Virus record (IMG/VR): IMGVR_UViG_3300036781_000522
Coordinates: 1 to 39,561 of that record
Origin: a virus
DNA: 39,561 bases
Strand: one strand, 5' to 3'
Under the pieces are notes generated by a model that worked only from the letters and a program-made list of their open reading frames with translations, was not told the DNA's origin and made no database searches. The translations under genes were made by a program, and so were the position numbers. Position 1 is the first letter of the stretch; every line of letters begins with the position of its first letter. Of the stretch, positions 15,628-23,514 are shown piece by piece.

Positions 15628-15670
15628 AAAAGAATGCGGGCAGAAGAGTGTGAAGACCAACCACCCGCAT
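15621..15670 (-). terminator. Rho-independent terminator of the portal operon
   Basis: The stem ATGCGGG (15634-15640) / CCCGCAT (15664-15670) is followed, in the leftward direction, by a T-rich run (TTCTTTTTTATTTT). It lies 22 bases beyond the stop at 15692, so it ends the terminase-portal transcript before the rightward island. Confidence 0.75.
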
Positions 15671-15691
15671 AGCTAGTAAATGAAGGAAAGA

Positions 15692-15892
15692 CTAGCCAAC
15701 TTTTTTGGGATCAAGTCCCTTAACGCCAATTTGCTTTGGAGGAGTGTTTTTCGTCCTAGATTTCATGGGAACTGCTTCCACATAACTATCTCTGAGCGTG
15801 CCCACTTTAGGAGCCTGTCCTACACCCCGGTAATCTCCAGCAGCAACGTTTGAACGCGTATCATATTGCTTCGGATTTACATCCCACTTCAT
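15692..15892 (-). CDS. Small basic hypothetical protein
   Basis: 66 residues, basic and low in hydrophobic residues (DYRGVGQAPKVGTLRDSYVE, then KSRTKNTPPKQIGVKGL). No domain is recognised. The ATG follows AAGGTAAG. It is the last gene of the terminase-portal operon and lies 9 bases after the 71-residue gene. It could be a minor head protein or packaging accessory. Confidence 0.55.
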   Translation of the reverse strand: MKWDVNPKQYDTRSNVAAGDYRGVGQAPKVGTLRDSYVEAVPMKSRTKNTPPKQIGVKGLDPKKVG

Positions 15893-15901
15893 AGACTTAC
15901 C

Positions 15902-16117
15902 TTAGTTTCGGAAGTTAGGCTTCATTGGGCGAGACTTCGCCTTAGAAATAGCCGCTTCTTGCCCACGGTAAATATCGCCTTCTTTATCAGGATAATTCGT
16001 CATCATCCCAGCGCCAGAAGGAGTTTTCATTTCGCTTACTTTAACATCCTCTGGGAACACTGAACCTTTACGTCCAGAGCCAAGTGGTGCGCTTCTATCT
16101 GATATTTTTCTGCTCAT
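15902..16117 (-). CDS. Small basic hypothetical protein coupled to portal
   Basis: 71 residues, basic (RKISDRSAPLGSGRKG, KAKSRPMKPNFRN) and probably disordered. Its ATG overlaps the stop of the portal gene (ATGA, 16114-16117), with GGAG inside the portal coding sequence, so translation is coupled. Its composition resembles the neighbouring 66-residue protein. A nucleic-acid-binding or minor head role is possible but unproven. Confidence 0.6.
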   Translation of the reverse strand: MSRKISDRSAPLGSGRKGSVFPEDVKVSEMKTPSGAGMMTNYPDKEGDIYRGQEAAISKAKSRPMKPNFRN

Positions 16118-18255
16118 TGTAATTCTCCAATCATTTCTTCGCCACCGCCCTGCTCTTGCATCGGTGGCATACTATTGCTTAATACACTTGTAACAAAATC
16201 ATTTGCAAGAGAAGTTTGTTTAGCATCTGCTTTTTCTCTATCTTCTTCTTGTTCCTGATTATAACTAATTGTTTCTAACTCGGAAGCTTTTAAAGAAGCC
16301 TCTAGTTCCCCGTACCTATGGACAAGATCCAATAGCTTCTCGAGGGCCTCGACTTTTGTCTTAGTAGCCATAGCACGATTCTGACTAATCTCAGATAGAC
16401 GTTCCTCAAATAATCCGATATTGGACTCAGCTCTTCCATGGCGTTCCCTTGCATTTGCAACCTGAGAGGCTGCCGTTGCATAAGACTGTTTAAGCTTAGC
16501 GTCGAGAACTGCTGCCTCAAGGTGTTGTTTTTGTTGTTCCATTGCCGAAGCCTGAGCCTGTTGCTCTTCAAGCGCAGCAATGAGTTCGCTCTTACCTTGA
16601 ATGGTAGAGTGTTGCAAGATGAATTTAGGAGGGATAATACCCCCTAGAACTTGGTTCAGATCGAGCATCTGCTTAAATTGAAGTTGTTGCTGAACAGAAG
16701 TATTGACTCCCTCAGCGACAACCACATGATATTTAGCAAACATCTTCGAAAAGAAGTGTTCAGTAGGTTCTTCCCCAAGCATACGCGCCACCTTGCCAAC
16801 GCTCCACTTGTTTTGAATGATTTTTAATTGAAGATTTCCAAAGAGACTAAGAGCCGTATCCCATTGATCGAAGTACTTTTGCAGTACCATTAGACCCGCT
16901 CCCTGCTTAAGCATGATCGCAAGACCGGACTGATCCTTTGTTGCGTTGTCCCCAATGCCAAAGTTCTCCATGCTCACGCCAGTTGTCTTGAAGATCAAAT
17001 CTTGCATCTGATCGGCTAACTGTAGATCGCCTGGAGGCACTGCATTCGGGATAATCTTTTCAAGATCGGTCATTTCATAACCAGTCTTAATTATAATATC
17101 CTTGCCCTGACCAGCATATCTTAGATTCTCTGGATTGGAAATAGAATCTTCTTTGTATTTATAACCAGAGTTAATTGAACTTTCGCTAATATCGTGATTC
17201 AAAATGATTCGACGATTAGTTAAATACTGACTATCTCTAGCAGGTCGCACCAGTCCACGCACTCTAAGATTCGGATAAGAAAGCTGAGGATCGTAGTTCC
17301 AAAAGATTGGAGTGAAAGGGCATTCATCAAAGCCGAGTGGGTTTTCCCCTTGCCACATAAGCTGATCGTTAAGAACCACAGCCAGCTTCCAAGTAGGGAC
17401 TTCAACTTCAATAACCTCGAACGCATCGGGACCCGCCTGTTGCATCATTGCTTCTAGCTCTTGGTCATCGCCCGCGTAATCGAAAGTTTCCCCATTCAAG
17501 CGGTTGTAGATCTTCTTTTTCTTCCTTCGCCATTTGTACCAAACATAGCTCATGATGAGAAGATCGCTTCGAGCTGAATTGTAGTTTTCTGGAAGGAAGT
17601 AAAATCTAGAGTATTTCTGTCCCGACCCCTGCATAGGCGTTACATACTTCGCCCTTTCAGGGAAAAGGGTATCGGCCTCTTGCTTGCTAATGTATTGCTG
17701 ACACCACACAAAGTTGGCATCAGACATATCCGGCTCTCTAAAATAAGGATCGACCATGAAGCTGTTATAGCTCCAGATCTTCGCATCTAAAGTGCCATTG
17801 ACCGGATCATCCCTAAAATCTAGAAAAGGCTGTAAAAGAACCATTCCAGTAACACACGCTTCCTCACAGGCTCTCGAATACTTTTCCAAGATCTTCCGAT
17901 CATTGTTAGCCTTCATGATGAGCTTCGTGTACTGATCGGTCGTCTTAGTGTCCTCAGTTTCGGCAGGTAAATAGGTGATCGATTTTCTATGCTGGCGCTG
18001 ATAGCCAGTCACCATGTTTATAGGCTGCTGGATGATATTGAAGTGAAAGTTCTGCCAGCTATATTGAGGGGAGAAATTGAAATAGCTATTGATGAATCTC
18101 TGCTCACCCGCATAGAAAAGAGAGTCAATATTACCCTCATTCCAACGCGCCTGCTCTAGCGGGTTAAATTTGGTGTAAAGGTTGTCGAGCCAACCCTTGA
18201 CATTACTTTCATTAGGTTCTTGATTAGAATCCCATGGGGGAGAATAACTTGACAT
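16114..18255 (-). CDS. Portal protein, P22 gp1-like
   Basis: 713 residues, close to the length of the P22 portal. The N-terminal region (FINSYFNFSPQYSWQNFHFN, then INMVTGYQRQHRKSITYLP) is typical of P22-type podovirus portals. The central clip/stem region and a long Gln/Ala/Glu-rich helix from about residue 560 to 690 (the barrel) complete the pattern. The last residues are acidic. As the dodecameric DNA gate at the head vertex, it would bind terminase, the ejection proteins and the connector. It lies after the methyltransferase gene and is coupled to the next small gene. The AAGGG ribosome site lies inside a hairpin (18257-18287). Confidence 0.9.
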   Translation of the reverse strand: MSSYSPPWDSNQEPNESNVKGWLDNLYTKFNPLEQARWNEGNIDSLFYAGEQRFINSYFNFSPQYSWQNFHFNIIQQPINMVTGYQRQHRKSITYLPAETEDTKTTDQYTKLIMKANNDRKILEKYSRACEEACVTGMVLLQPFLDFRDDPVNGTLDAKIWSYNSFMVDPYFREPDMSDANFVWCQQYISKQEADTLFPERAKYVTPMQGSGQKYSRFYFLPENYNSARSDLLIMSYVWYKWRRKKKKIYNRLNGETFDYAGDDQELEAMMQQAGPDAFEVIEVEVPTWKLAVVLNDQLMWQGENPLGFDECPFTPIFWNYDPQLSYPNLRVRGLVRPARDSQYLTNRRIILNHDISESSINSGYKYKEDSISNPENLRYAGQGKDIIIKTGYEMTDLEKIIPNAVPPGDLQLADQMQDLIFKTTGVSMENFGIGDNATKDQSGLAIMLKQGAGLMVLQKYFDQWDTALSLFGNLQLKIIQNKWSVGKVARMLGEEPTEHFFSKMFAKYHVVVAEGVNTSVQQQLQFKQMLDLNQVLGGIIPPKFILQHSTIQGKSELIAALEEQQAQASAMEQQKQHLEAAVLDAKLKQSYATAASQVANARERHGRAESNIGLFEERLSEISQNRAMATKTKVEALEKLLDLVHRYGELEASLKASELETISYNQEQEEDREKADAKQTSLANDFVTSVLSNSMPPMQEQGGGEEMIGELQ

Positions 18256-18256
18256 G

Positions 18257-18287
18257 TATGATGACCCTTAGCCTTAAGGTCACCATA
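18257..18287 (-). promoter_or_regulatory. Hairpin covering the portal ribosome-binding site
   Basis: TATGATGACCCTTA (18257-18270) and TTAAGGTCACCATA (18274-18287) form an imperfect stem around a three-base loop. On the leftward RNA the 3' arm includes the AAGGG that is the only ribosome site before the portal ATG. The hairpin may tune portal translation or act as a weak terminator; it has no T run. Confidence 0.5.
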
Positions 18288-18295
18288 CAAATTAA

Positions 18296-19411
18296 TTATT
18301 TAATTGGAAAGAGTTCTAATTGATCGGTTTCTCTATTCTTAGGAATATTTAAACTTTCAATTCTAGCCTTAGCAATTTCAGCATATTCTTTTTGCTTCTC
18401 AATCCCAATCGCATTAAACCCCAGCCGCTTCGCCGCAAGTATAGTGCTCCCGCTCCCAGCAAACGGATCAAGCAATACCCCATCTTTCGGGGGCATCACG
18501 AGCTTGATGAGGTATTCCATTAGCTTGAGCGGCTTGACGGTGGGGTGGTTATTCTTATTTACTGGGACGGGCCTCCCTCTGGTGTCGTCTCCGCCATCTT
18601 GGGTGCGTTTGCCAACTATGTCGGGCAACCCATCAAGTCCCCCATTCCTCTCCCTGCTGCTCGTCTTTGCGCAGTAAAAAAACCTGCTGGCACCGCCGGA
18701 AGACGAATCATGAATACCGCACATTTCTTCTGGACGATTTCCATATGTTTTGTTCTGCGCGGTAATTTTAGAGCGATCTAGTCGACCAGAAGTGAGTGTC
18801 CCGCTCTGCTCATCCAGCATCGCTGCCGCTTCCGCGTCGAACATGACGTTGGCGGGCCAGCGGCCTTTTGGGGCTGTCTTTATTTCGTCTTTTCCTACCC
18901 ACCCATCATCGTTTAGAGAACCGCGGTGTAGGCCTGGAGAATAGGCTTTAAGATCATCTGTAGGAATTCGCGAAGCATCAATATTAATCCCCGCTTGGCC
19001 CCACTTCTCGGCGTTTTGCGCGAAGGTGCCATCACACGGCTTCATGCAAAGGATGATGGGCTCCCATGCTGGCTTAAGTGCAGTTCCGTAACCAGGAATG
19101 CCGAAATTGTTATGACTTTTCGGAAATCCACTGCCGTAATTCCAGCTCAAGCAATCGCGTATCTCCCAGCCCGCATCTTCTATCGCACATGTAAGGCGAT
19201 GATAGGTACGAGTTCCCCCGAATGCGAGTAAAAATGCGCCAGGCTTAGCAATGCGTAAGACTTCCGCCCAGATATCAGCATGAGGGAGTCCGGCGTCCCA
19301 GTCCTTTCCCATGAAGCCGAGGCCATAAGGTGGGTCAGTGACAATCGCGCTAATAGAGTTCGACTCCATCCCGCGCATCACCTCGAGGCAATCGCCAGTT
19401 ATGATGCTCAT
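18296..19411 (-). CDS. DNA methyltransferase (N4-cytosine/N6-adenine type, beta order)
   Basis: 371 residues. The catalytic motif DPPY is at residues 26-29. A VKPLKLMEYLIKL segment is near 292-304. The AdoMet-binding motif DPFAGSGST is at 315-323, followed by GFNAIGIEKQKEYAEIA. Catalytic motif first and AdoMet motif last is the beta arrangement of amino-methyltransferases. No restriction partner is nearby, so it is an orphan enzyme, probably protecting phage DNA from host restriction or marking it for packaging. The specificity region (about 120-270) is long. The start overlaps the previous stop (ATGA, 19408-19411). Base specificity cannot be told from sequence. Confidence 0.9.
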   Translation of the reverse strand: MSIITGDCLEVMRGMESNSISAIVTDPPYGLGFMGKDWDAGLPHADIWAEVLRIAKPGAFLLAFGGTRTYHRLTCAIEDAGWEIRDCLSWNYGSGFPKSHNNFGIPGYGTALKPAWEPIILCMKPCDGTFAQNAEKWGQAGINIDASRIPTDDLKAYSPGLHRGSLNDDGWVGKDEIKTAPKGRWPANVMFDAEAAAMLDEQSGTLTSGRLDRSKITAQNKTYGNRPEEMCGIHDSSSGGASRFFYCAKTSSRERNGGLDGLPDIVGKRTQDGGDDTRGRPVPVNKNNHPTVKPLKLMEYLIKLVMPPKDGVLLDPFAGSGSTILAAKRLGFNAIGIEKQKEYAEIAKARIESLNIPKNRETDQLELFPIK

Positions 19412-19668
19412 TCGTCATCCCCCTCGTATGCCATACCCCTTTCAATAGATGAACCTGGGCTTCTCGGAAGAGGCATCCAGTGAGATATTCTATGCCACTC
19501 CTCCTCTTTTGTTTTGGCCCACATTTTCCCCTGTACTAATTCCACCATGTAATCGAGTTTATACTCACTCCATTGACCAGAAGAATGAAAAGTTAAAACC
19601 AAGTCACCCTCTTGTGGAAGTCGATCCTCAACACTGATCCAATCTGGAATCACAAGGAATTTCTCCAT
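19408..19668 (-). CDS. DUF551-like small protein
   Basis: 86 residues from the ATG at 19668, which overlaps the terminase stop (TGATG). The order PDWISVEDRLPQEGD, a short beta core, then EEEWHRISHWMPLPRSPG is that of DUF551, a small domain frequent in phages with no known activity. Two other genes in this genome (22892 and 28695) begin with a similar signature. It sits between terminase and methyltransferase, coupled to both by overlaps. Function unknown. Confidence 0.7.
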   Translation of the reverse strand: MEKFLVIPDWISVEDRLPQEGDLVLTFHSSGQWSEYKLDYMVELVQGKMWAKTKEEEWHRISHWMPLPRSPGSSIERGMAYEGDDE

Positions 19669-20987
19669 CAACGCATTCCCCCCATCGGCATTCCCATCCC
19701 CACATCAGTATATCCCCATCCTAAAGGCCTTGGCGGATTCTGATAAGGATCCGGTTGAGGGTCTCTCTTTATCTTCAGGCGTGTCCCAAAATGGCTATGC
19801 ACAGCATAACGGAGAGCGTCGCATCCATGGTCACGCACCTTCAAAGGAGCATCTTCTCCAAGCAACACTTTCTTAGGGTCCCATGTATAGCTCTCAATCT
19901 CCTTAATGAGATTCTCAGCCTGTTTGCAGATGACTAGATCGCCTTGGCAAAGAAAATTAGCAACGGTACCAATACCAGGGCGTACATCATTAACGGCTTG
20001 GCGTATCGGTTTGCGTCTTTTTTTGAACTCCACCTGCAAAGACTCAGCAGATGGATCAAGATACACAACACGAACAGGGTAACCAGCAAGGGTACGCTCA
20101 ACATCCTCAGCAAACTCTGCGTCAGTCTTTTGACGCCCCATAACTTTCGGGTCATAATAATACTCCTTTTCTACCCATAGCGAAGGGCAAAAATCCTCAT
20201 TTACTCCTATGAGAACCATTGCAAAAGGATTGCTTGTACCGTAATCGATACCTGCAATATAATACTGTGCATACGTGGGGGGACGATCGACCACATGAAA
20301 TTTTCTATCAAAGAAGTCGTAAATCGCACCTTCTGCAAGACACCATTCACCTAATACGAATCTCCTACGCCATAAACCGCTGTATAAACGATCCAGCATT
20401 TTCTTGTAGTCATCCCCAAGAACTGGGTTGTCTTCCAAGATAAAGTGTAGGGCATACACATCCTTCCCATCTTGTTCATCGATCATCTTCTTGATGGGAT
20501 GAAATGGAGTGTCCGGATTGGTCGTACCAATCAGTTTACTCCAAGCGTTACTATGGCGAGAATATAGCATGTCCATAAAGTTTTGAGGAAGCAAAGTCAT
20601 CTCATCGACATAAGAAAGGCTAATGGTGCGCCCCTGTATTCTCCCTACAGAACTCTGGTCATTCGCCCCAATCACCCGGATGTCTTTCCCGCAGAAGTTC
20701 AGAACAGCTCCACCCATATTAGAAGGATGCCAAGAACACATGCCCTTAAATGGTGCGTTATCCTCTAACGCAAGAGGCTTGACTGCGTTGTCATATATAC
20801 TGCCCGCGCTCTTGCCAATCATAATGATATTGTCGTCAGGACACTTCAACACAGCCTCTGCAAAGCGGATCAAAGAACTATGCGTCTTTCCCGATCGAAC
20901 AGATCCATGGGCGATATTGATTTTAGCTGTAGACTTTTTAACAAACTCGAACTGTTTAGGTGAAAGGCAAACTTTCAGATCTTCCAT
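19668..20987 (-). CDS. terL: Terminase large subunit
   Basis: 439 residues from the ATG at 20987, which overlaps the previous stop. The N-terminal ATPase has Walker A GSVRSGKT (28-35), Walker B SLSYVDE (D128, E129) and a coupling motif GTTNPD (about 154-159). The C-terminal RNase-H-like nuclease has acidic residues in IAGIDYG (D248), VVYLDPS (D311) and HGCDALRYA (D390). Together these are the full motor and nuclease of a PBSX/P22-like terminase. It pumps DNA into the procapsid through the portal encoded downstream. The likely small subunit is 9 kb away at 29723-30100, an unusual separation. Confidence 0.95.
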   Translation of the reverse strand: MEDLKVCLSPKQFEFVKKSTAKINIAHGSVRSGKTHSSLIRFAEAVLKCPDDNIIMIGKSAGSIYDNAVKPLALEDNAPFKGMCSWHPSNMGGAVLNFCGKDIRVIGANDQSSVGRIQGRTISLSYVDEMTLLPQNFMDMLYSRHSNAWSKLIGTTNPDTPFHPIKKMIDEQDGKDVYALHFILEDNPVLGDDYKKMLDRLYSGLWRRRFVLGEWCLAEGAIYDFFDRKFHVVDRPPTYAQYYIAGIDYGTSNPFAMVLIGVNEDFCPSLWVEKEYYYDPKVMGRQKTDAEFAEDVERTLAGYPVRVVYLDPSAESLQVEFKKRRKPIRQAVNDVRPGIGTVANFLCQGDLVICKQAENLIKEIESYTWDPKKVLLGEDAPLKVRDHGCDALRYAVHSHFGTRLKIKRDPQPDPYQNPPRPLGWGYTDVGMGMPMGGMR

Positions 20988-21253
20988 CAAATATTCCTGA
21001 CAGGGAAAAAATACCTTTGACCAAAAGGATCTTCTATCTCTAAGAAATCACCTAACGCTTCATCAATGACTGCGCGTATCGGGTCATCTGGGTCGTCGTT
21101 CATTTCTCCATCTGTGATGACACAAGCAATTCTTTCCTCTTCATCTAAAATCTTCAGTTGCTCAAGGAGCGCCTTAACGGCATCCTCCCTGTCCTGGTAA
21201 TCTTTCTTTTTTCTTGCCATAGACAAATCAGCCCTCGTATGATGTATAGGCAT
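20987..21253 (-). CDS. Small acidic hypothetical protein upstream of terminase
   Basis: Up to 88 residues. The start may instead be the internal ATG at 21220 (MARKKKDYQ), which has a distant GAGGG. A basic N-terminus is followed by an acidic helical body (AVKALLEQLKILDEEERIAC) and an acidic stretch (DDPDDPIRAVIDEALGDFLE). Its stop overlaps the terminase start (TGATG). No HTH or zinc motif is seen. It is the first gene of the leftward morphogenesis block, divergent from the mini-gene array, so the short AT-rich gap at 21254-21284 should hold promoters for both directions. Confidence 0.6.
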   Translation of the reverse strand: MPIHHTRADLSMARKKKDYQDREDAVKALLEQLKILDEEERIACVITDGEMNDDPDDPIRAVIDEALGDFLEIEDPFGQRYFFPVRNI

Positions 21254-21284
21254 AAAATAATTATTTGGGAAGAGGTGGGTACTT

Positions 21285-21503
21285 ATGATAGGTTCGATCG
21301 TCTTCTTACATAATGGTGAATGGATGGTACAGAAAAAGAAAACGGCTAGAGAAAAAGCCCAATCCTACCTCTGCTCCCCTCCGTCATCCCCAAAACCATA
21401 CTACAATAAAAATACGCCAGATATTCACCGCTTGACTGGGGACGCCTTTTTTGACATGGTTGCTGTTCGACTGAAGATGCTGAAGAGGGAGAAAGACTCA
21501 TGA
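21285..21503 (+). CDS. Mini-gene array, gene 1 (hypothetical)
   Basis: 72 residues with a good GAGGTGGG site. The N-terminus reads IGSIVFLHNGEWMVQKKKTA; a basic centre with a Pro-rich run follows. The C-terminal helix (TGDAFFDMVAVRLKMLKREK) ends in KDS, as do the next five proteins. The final AAAGACTCATGA contains both its stop and the next start. No family is recognised. Confidence 0.6.
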   Translation: MIGSIVFLHNGEWMVQKKKTAREKAQSYLCSPPSSPKPYYNKNTPDIHRLTGDAFFDMVAVRLKMLKREKDS

Positions 21504-21676
21504 ACGACGATAAGGGCTACTTTGGGGCCACGCTGATGGTGACGGGAGAGGTAGTCTACGTTGGTGCCGACGGTTGGGAGCCCGATCCAGTAGAGCTTGC
21601 AATAACCATCCTTTTTTTTGAAATGATACGGGAACGTGAAAAACAACGCTGTCAAGATCTAAGGAAAGACTCATGA
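21500..21676 (+). CDS. Mini-gene array, gene 2 (hypothetical)
   Basis: 58 residues: NDDKGYFGATLMVTGEVVYV, then an acidic Trp/Pro turn (DGWEPDPVE) and a C-terminal helix (AITILFFEMIREREKQR) ending in KDS. The start overlaps the previous stop and the end overlaps the next start, both through the AAAGACTCATGA junction. No recognised domain; a small beta hairpin plus helix is plausible. Confidence 0.6.
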   Translation: MNDDKGYFGATLMVTGEVVYVGADGWEPDPVELAITILFFEMIREREKQRCQDLRKDS

Positions 21677-21864
21677 GCGATACCCACCCACCCAAAATGA
21701 AGTCATACATCCGATATCATTGGGATATTCAACGACAGATAAATGAACTTGAGATGGCCAGACATGAAGGCCGGGCACCTAACTTCGAATTCAATATGCT
21801 ACGCGGAAGAGGCAGTCAAAGAAACCCCTTTGCAAAATCTGTAACATTTGAGAAAGACTCATGA
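21673..21864 (+). CDS. Mini-gene array, gene 3 (hypothetical)
   Basis: 63 residues, basic, with a helical N-terminal half (SYIRYHWDIQRQINELEMAR) and an Asn/Arg/Gly-rich second half, ending in KDS. It is bounded on both sides by the conserved junction. No family recognised. Confidence 0.6.
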   Translation: MSDTHPPKMKSYIRYHWDIQRQINELEMARHEGRAPNFEFNMLRGRGSQRNPFAKSVTFEKDS

Positions 21865-22052
21865 GTGAAATTCCCCTGGACCATTCATCAAATAGATCGT
21901 TGGTAGAAGCCCGAAGAGACCCAGATCCGGAAGAACGTTTCCCAGCATATGTACACTATTGGTTCAATGTGGAGAATCTCCAATTTTTTATTAGGACTTC
22001 GAGGGGCTGGCTGAGAGTTTCTGCAGTGCTTGTTGAAAGGAAAGACTCATGA
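21861..22052 (+). CDS. Mini-gene array, gene 4 (hypothetical)
   Basis: 63 residues. A polar N-terminus (SNRSLVEARRDPDPEERFPA) leads into an aromatic beta-type second half (VHYWFNVENLQFFIRTSRGW, then LRVSAVL), ending in KDS. It is bounded by conserved junctions. No family recognised. Confidence 0.6.
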   Translation: MSEIPLDHSSNRSLVEARRDPDPEERFPAYVHYWFNVENLQFFIRTSRGWLRVSAVLVERKDS

Positions 22053-22246
22053 GCGAGCACTCACACCCAGACTGCAAAGACAAAGACTCAGTCCACTATT
22101 TTATGTGTCACATGACTCAAAAAGAATTTGAAGAAATGTGTTATAAATATGTAGAACCATCCCAAGAGACCAAAAACTCTGATAAATTTAAATCGGCCAT
22201 GAAATCTCTTAATGACAATGAGATTGTAGTGGAGAAAGACTCATGA
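22049..22246 (+). CDS. Mini-gene array, gene 5 (hypothetical, His/Cys N-terminus)
   Basis: 65 residues. The N-terminus has several His and Cys residues (EHSHPDCKDKDSVHYFMCH) that could hold a metal, then a helical acidic body (QKEFEEMCYKYVEPSQETK) and a KDS end. It is bounded by conserved junctions. Metal binding is only a suggestion from residue spacing. Confidence 0.55.
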   Translation: MSEHSHPDCKDKDSVHYFMCHMTQKEFEEMCYKYVEPSQETKNSDKFKSAMKSLNDNEIVVEKDS

Positions 22247-22428
22247 GCGATCTTCTCACCCCAGAACAAAAAGAAAATCACCTCAAAATGCTGGAGGTAT
22301 ACAAAAAGTTCCTGGAAGTTGAAATTGGGATCGAAACAGGTTTCAAGTGGACATTCGAAGAGTTTTGTCAAAAAGTAGAGAAGCTAGAAGAAGATTTCAT
22401 GGAGTTTAAGAGAAGGAAAGACTCATGA
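22243..22428 (+). CDS. Mini-gene array, gene 6 (helical, hypothetical)
   Basis: 61 residues, strongly helical and charged (EQKENHLKMLEVYKKFLEVE, then EEFCQKVEKLEEDFMEFKRR), ending in KDS. Helix-helix interaction is likely. It is bounded by conserved junctions. No family recognised. Confidence 0.6.
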   Translation: MSDLLTPEQKENHLKMLEVYKKFLEVEIGIETGFKWTFEEFCQKVEKLEEDFMEFKRRKDS

Positions 22429-22613
22429 GCGCGTGTGTTGTCTGTAAAACATCAATCGAAAGAGGCATCGCTGTTGGGAACAGTGCCAGTAGCATTGATT
22501 TTAAATATTTAGATTTCGAGCAACGGGCCCACCTTGAATGTTATATTGACCTCTGTGTTAAAGAATCGACGAAGAAAACCAAAGAAAAAACTGCTCAAGA
22601 TCTTAACGAATGA
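22425..22613 (+). CDS. Mini-gene array, last gene (CxxC protein)
   Basis: 62 residues. CVVCKTSIERG at the start and AHLECYIDLCV near residue 40 give two Cys pairs (CxxC and CxxxxxC) that may bind zinc. The C-terminus is Lys/Thr-rich. It starts at the last conserved junction but does not end in KDS, so it closes the array. A small zinc-finger fold is plausible. Confidence 0.6.
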   Translation: MSACVVCKTSIERGIAVGNSASSIDFKYLDFEQRAHLECYIDLCVKESTKKTKEKTAQDLNE

Positions 22614-22646
22614 CCCCACCACATAAAACCCGTTATCAGACCTTAT

Positions 22647-22868
22647 ATGGATTATTTGACTAAAATCTTAACAATGGAACAGAAAAAAGAGGTAGCCCAA
22701 AAGTGCTATCGACAGCTTCAGGATTTAAAGGATCGCCTTGAAGGCGAGTATTGTTTTTCTGAAAACGGAGAATTTGTTGAATGCTTTGGGCAACGGTTCC
22801 ACAACTCTGAAATGTCCACAGATATGTTAGAAGAGATGGAAAAGGCCAGAGAACGCGGCGAGTATTAA
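22647..22868 (+). CDS. Hypothetical helical protein
   Basis: 73 residues, helical and acidic (MEQKKEVAQKCYRQLQDLKD, then a Phe/Glu/Cys-containing turn and EMSTDMLEEMEKARERG). The first ATG lacks a clear ribosome site; an internal ATG at 22674 is possible. It lies between the mini-gene array and a DUF551-like gene. No family recognised. Confidence 0.55.
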   Translation: MDYLTKILTMEQKKEVAQKCYRQLQDLKDRLEGEYCFSENGEFVECFGQRFHNSEMSTDMLEEMEKARERGEY

Positions 22869-22891
22869 GAAAAAACCCCCGAGAGACTTTC

Positions 22892-23275
22892 ATGAACGAC
22901 TGGATCAGTGTCAAAGATGCGCTACCTGAAATAGATTATGACAAGAAAAAACCATCGGTCAAGGTACGCATAAAGATAAACAACAACGAAGACTTCTGTC
23001 TGGACTGTCTATATCGACAGGTATTTTCTTTGGGAGAAAATGGGCAGCCGGACCGAGCAGGATATGTTTTTTATACAATGGGCGGGAAAGCTTATATAGC
23101 TACCCATTGGATGTATGCGGCTAAAAAGAAAAAACGCCGAGAGACTTTCACAAAACGGAGAACAAAAGTGTCACAAGAAAATATAAGTGAAATGAAGGTT
23201 GAAATCTTAAAAACCGTTCTAACTTGCGATGAGAAAACTCTAGAAGTAATTAAACACTCATTGGAAGAAGGGTGA
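22892..23275 (+). CDS. DUF551-like protein with a fused C-terminal extension
   Basis: 127 residues. The N-terminal NDWISVKDALPE and the later AYIATHWMYA frame a DUF551-like domain (about 1-80). The remaining about 45 residues are a Lys/Arg-rich linker and a helical segment (EMKVEILKTVLTCDEKTLEV). At 23126-23150 there is an almost exact copy of the 26 bases preceding this gene (22867-22892). An in-frame GTG at 23168 with GGAG seven bases upstream could start the helical part separately. The gene therefore looks like a fusion of two former small genes. Confidence 0.65.
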   Translation: MNDWISVKDALPEIDYDKKKPSVKVRIKINNNEDFCLDCLYRQVFSLGENGQPDRAGYVFYTMGGKAYIATHWMYAAKKKKRRETFTKRRTKVSQENISEMKVEILKTVLTCDEKTLEVIKHSLEEG

Positions 23276-23285
23276 GGGACTTTCA

Positions 23286-23513
23286 ATGCAACCAATAGAT
23301 GCAGACCCAGAAGACATTCGTGAGATTATGCATGCGGCAAAAGTAATCCACCAAGCCATTGTAGATAACAATCTCCAAATAGCCTATGTAATGGAGGTGT
23401 TGCAGGGCTTGTATGCAAACCAGGCAAGACAACTTGTTTCTTATGAGGAGTACTGTGAAAAGGTTGATCTCCATAAGAAATCTTTCAGGAATTTGTGGGA
23501 AAAGAAATCTTAA
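23286..23513 (+). CDS. Hypothetical helical protein
   Basis: 75 residues, mostly helical (EDIREIMHAAKVIHQAIVDN, then YVMEVLQGLYANQARQLVSY) with a basic C-terminus. It is preceded by the GGGACTTTCA junction variant rather than a standard ribosome site. No family recognised. Confidence 0.55.
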   Translation: MQPIDADPEDIREIMHAAKVIHQAIVDNNLQIAYVMEVLQGLYANQARQLVSYEEYCEKVDLHKKSFRNLWEKKS

Positions 23514-23514
23514 A

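Larger units (their letters stand above)
21489..22437 (+). repeat. Six-fold conserved gene-junction repeat
   Basis: The 12-base core AAAGACTCATGA occurs at six successive gene junctions, with start codons at 21500, 21673, 21861, 22049, 22243 and 22425. In each, GGAAAG or GAGAAAG is the ribosome site, the previous protein ends KDS, and TGA overlaps the next ATG. The next codons are usually AGCG or a close variant. The proteins between junctions are otherwise unlike one another. A related junction (AAGGACTGATGAGCG) precedes 28035, and a variant (GAGACTTTCATGAACG) precedes 22892. Confidence 0.9.

Noticed and set aside
21489-22437. CRISPR array
   Set aside because: The repeats are 12-16 bases, lie at gene junctions about 170-190 bases apart and sit in coding frames; spacing and repeat length do not fit CRISPR.
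23092-23295. Leftward frame overlapping the DUF551 fusion gene
   Set aside because: No ribosome site, and it runs across two rightward genes that have better start signals.
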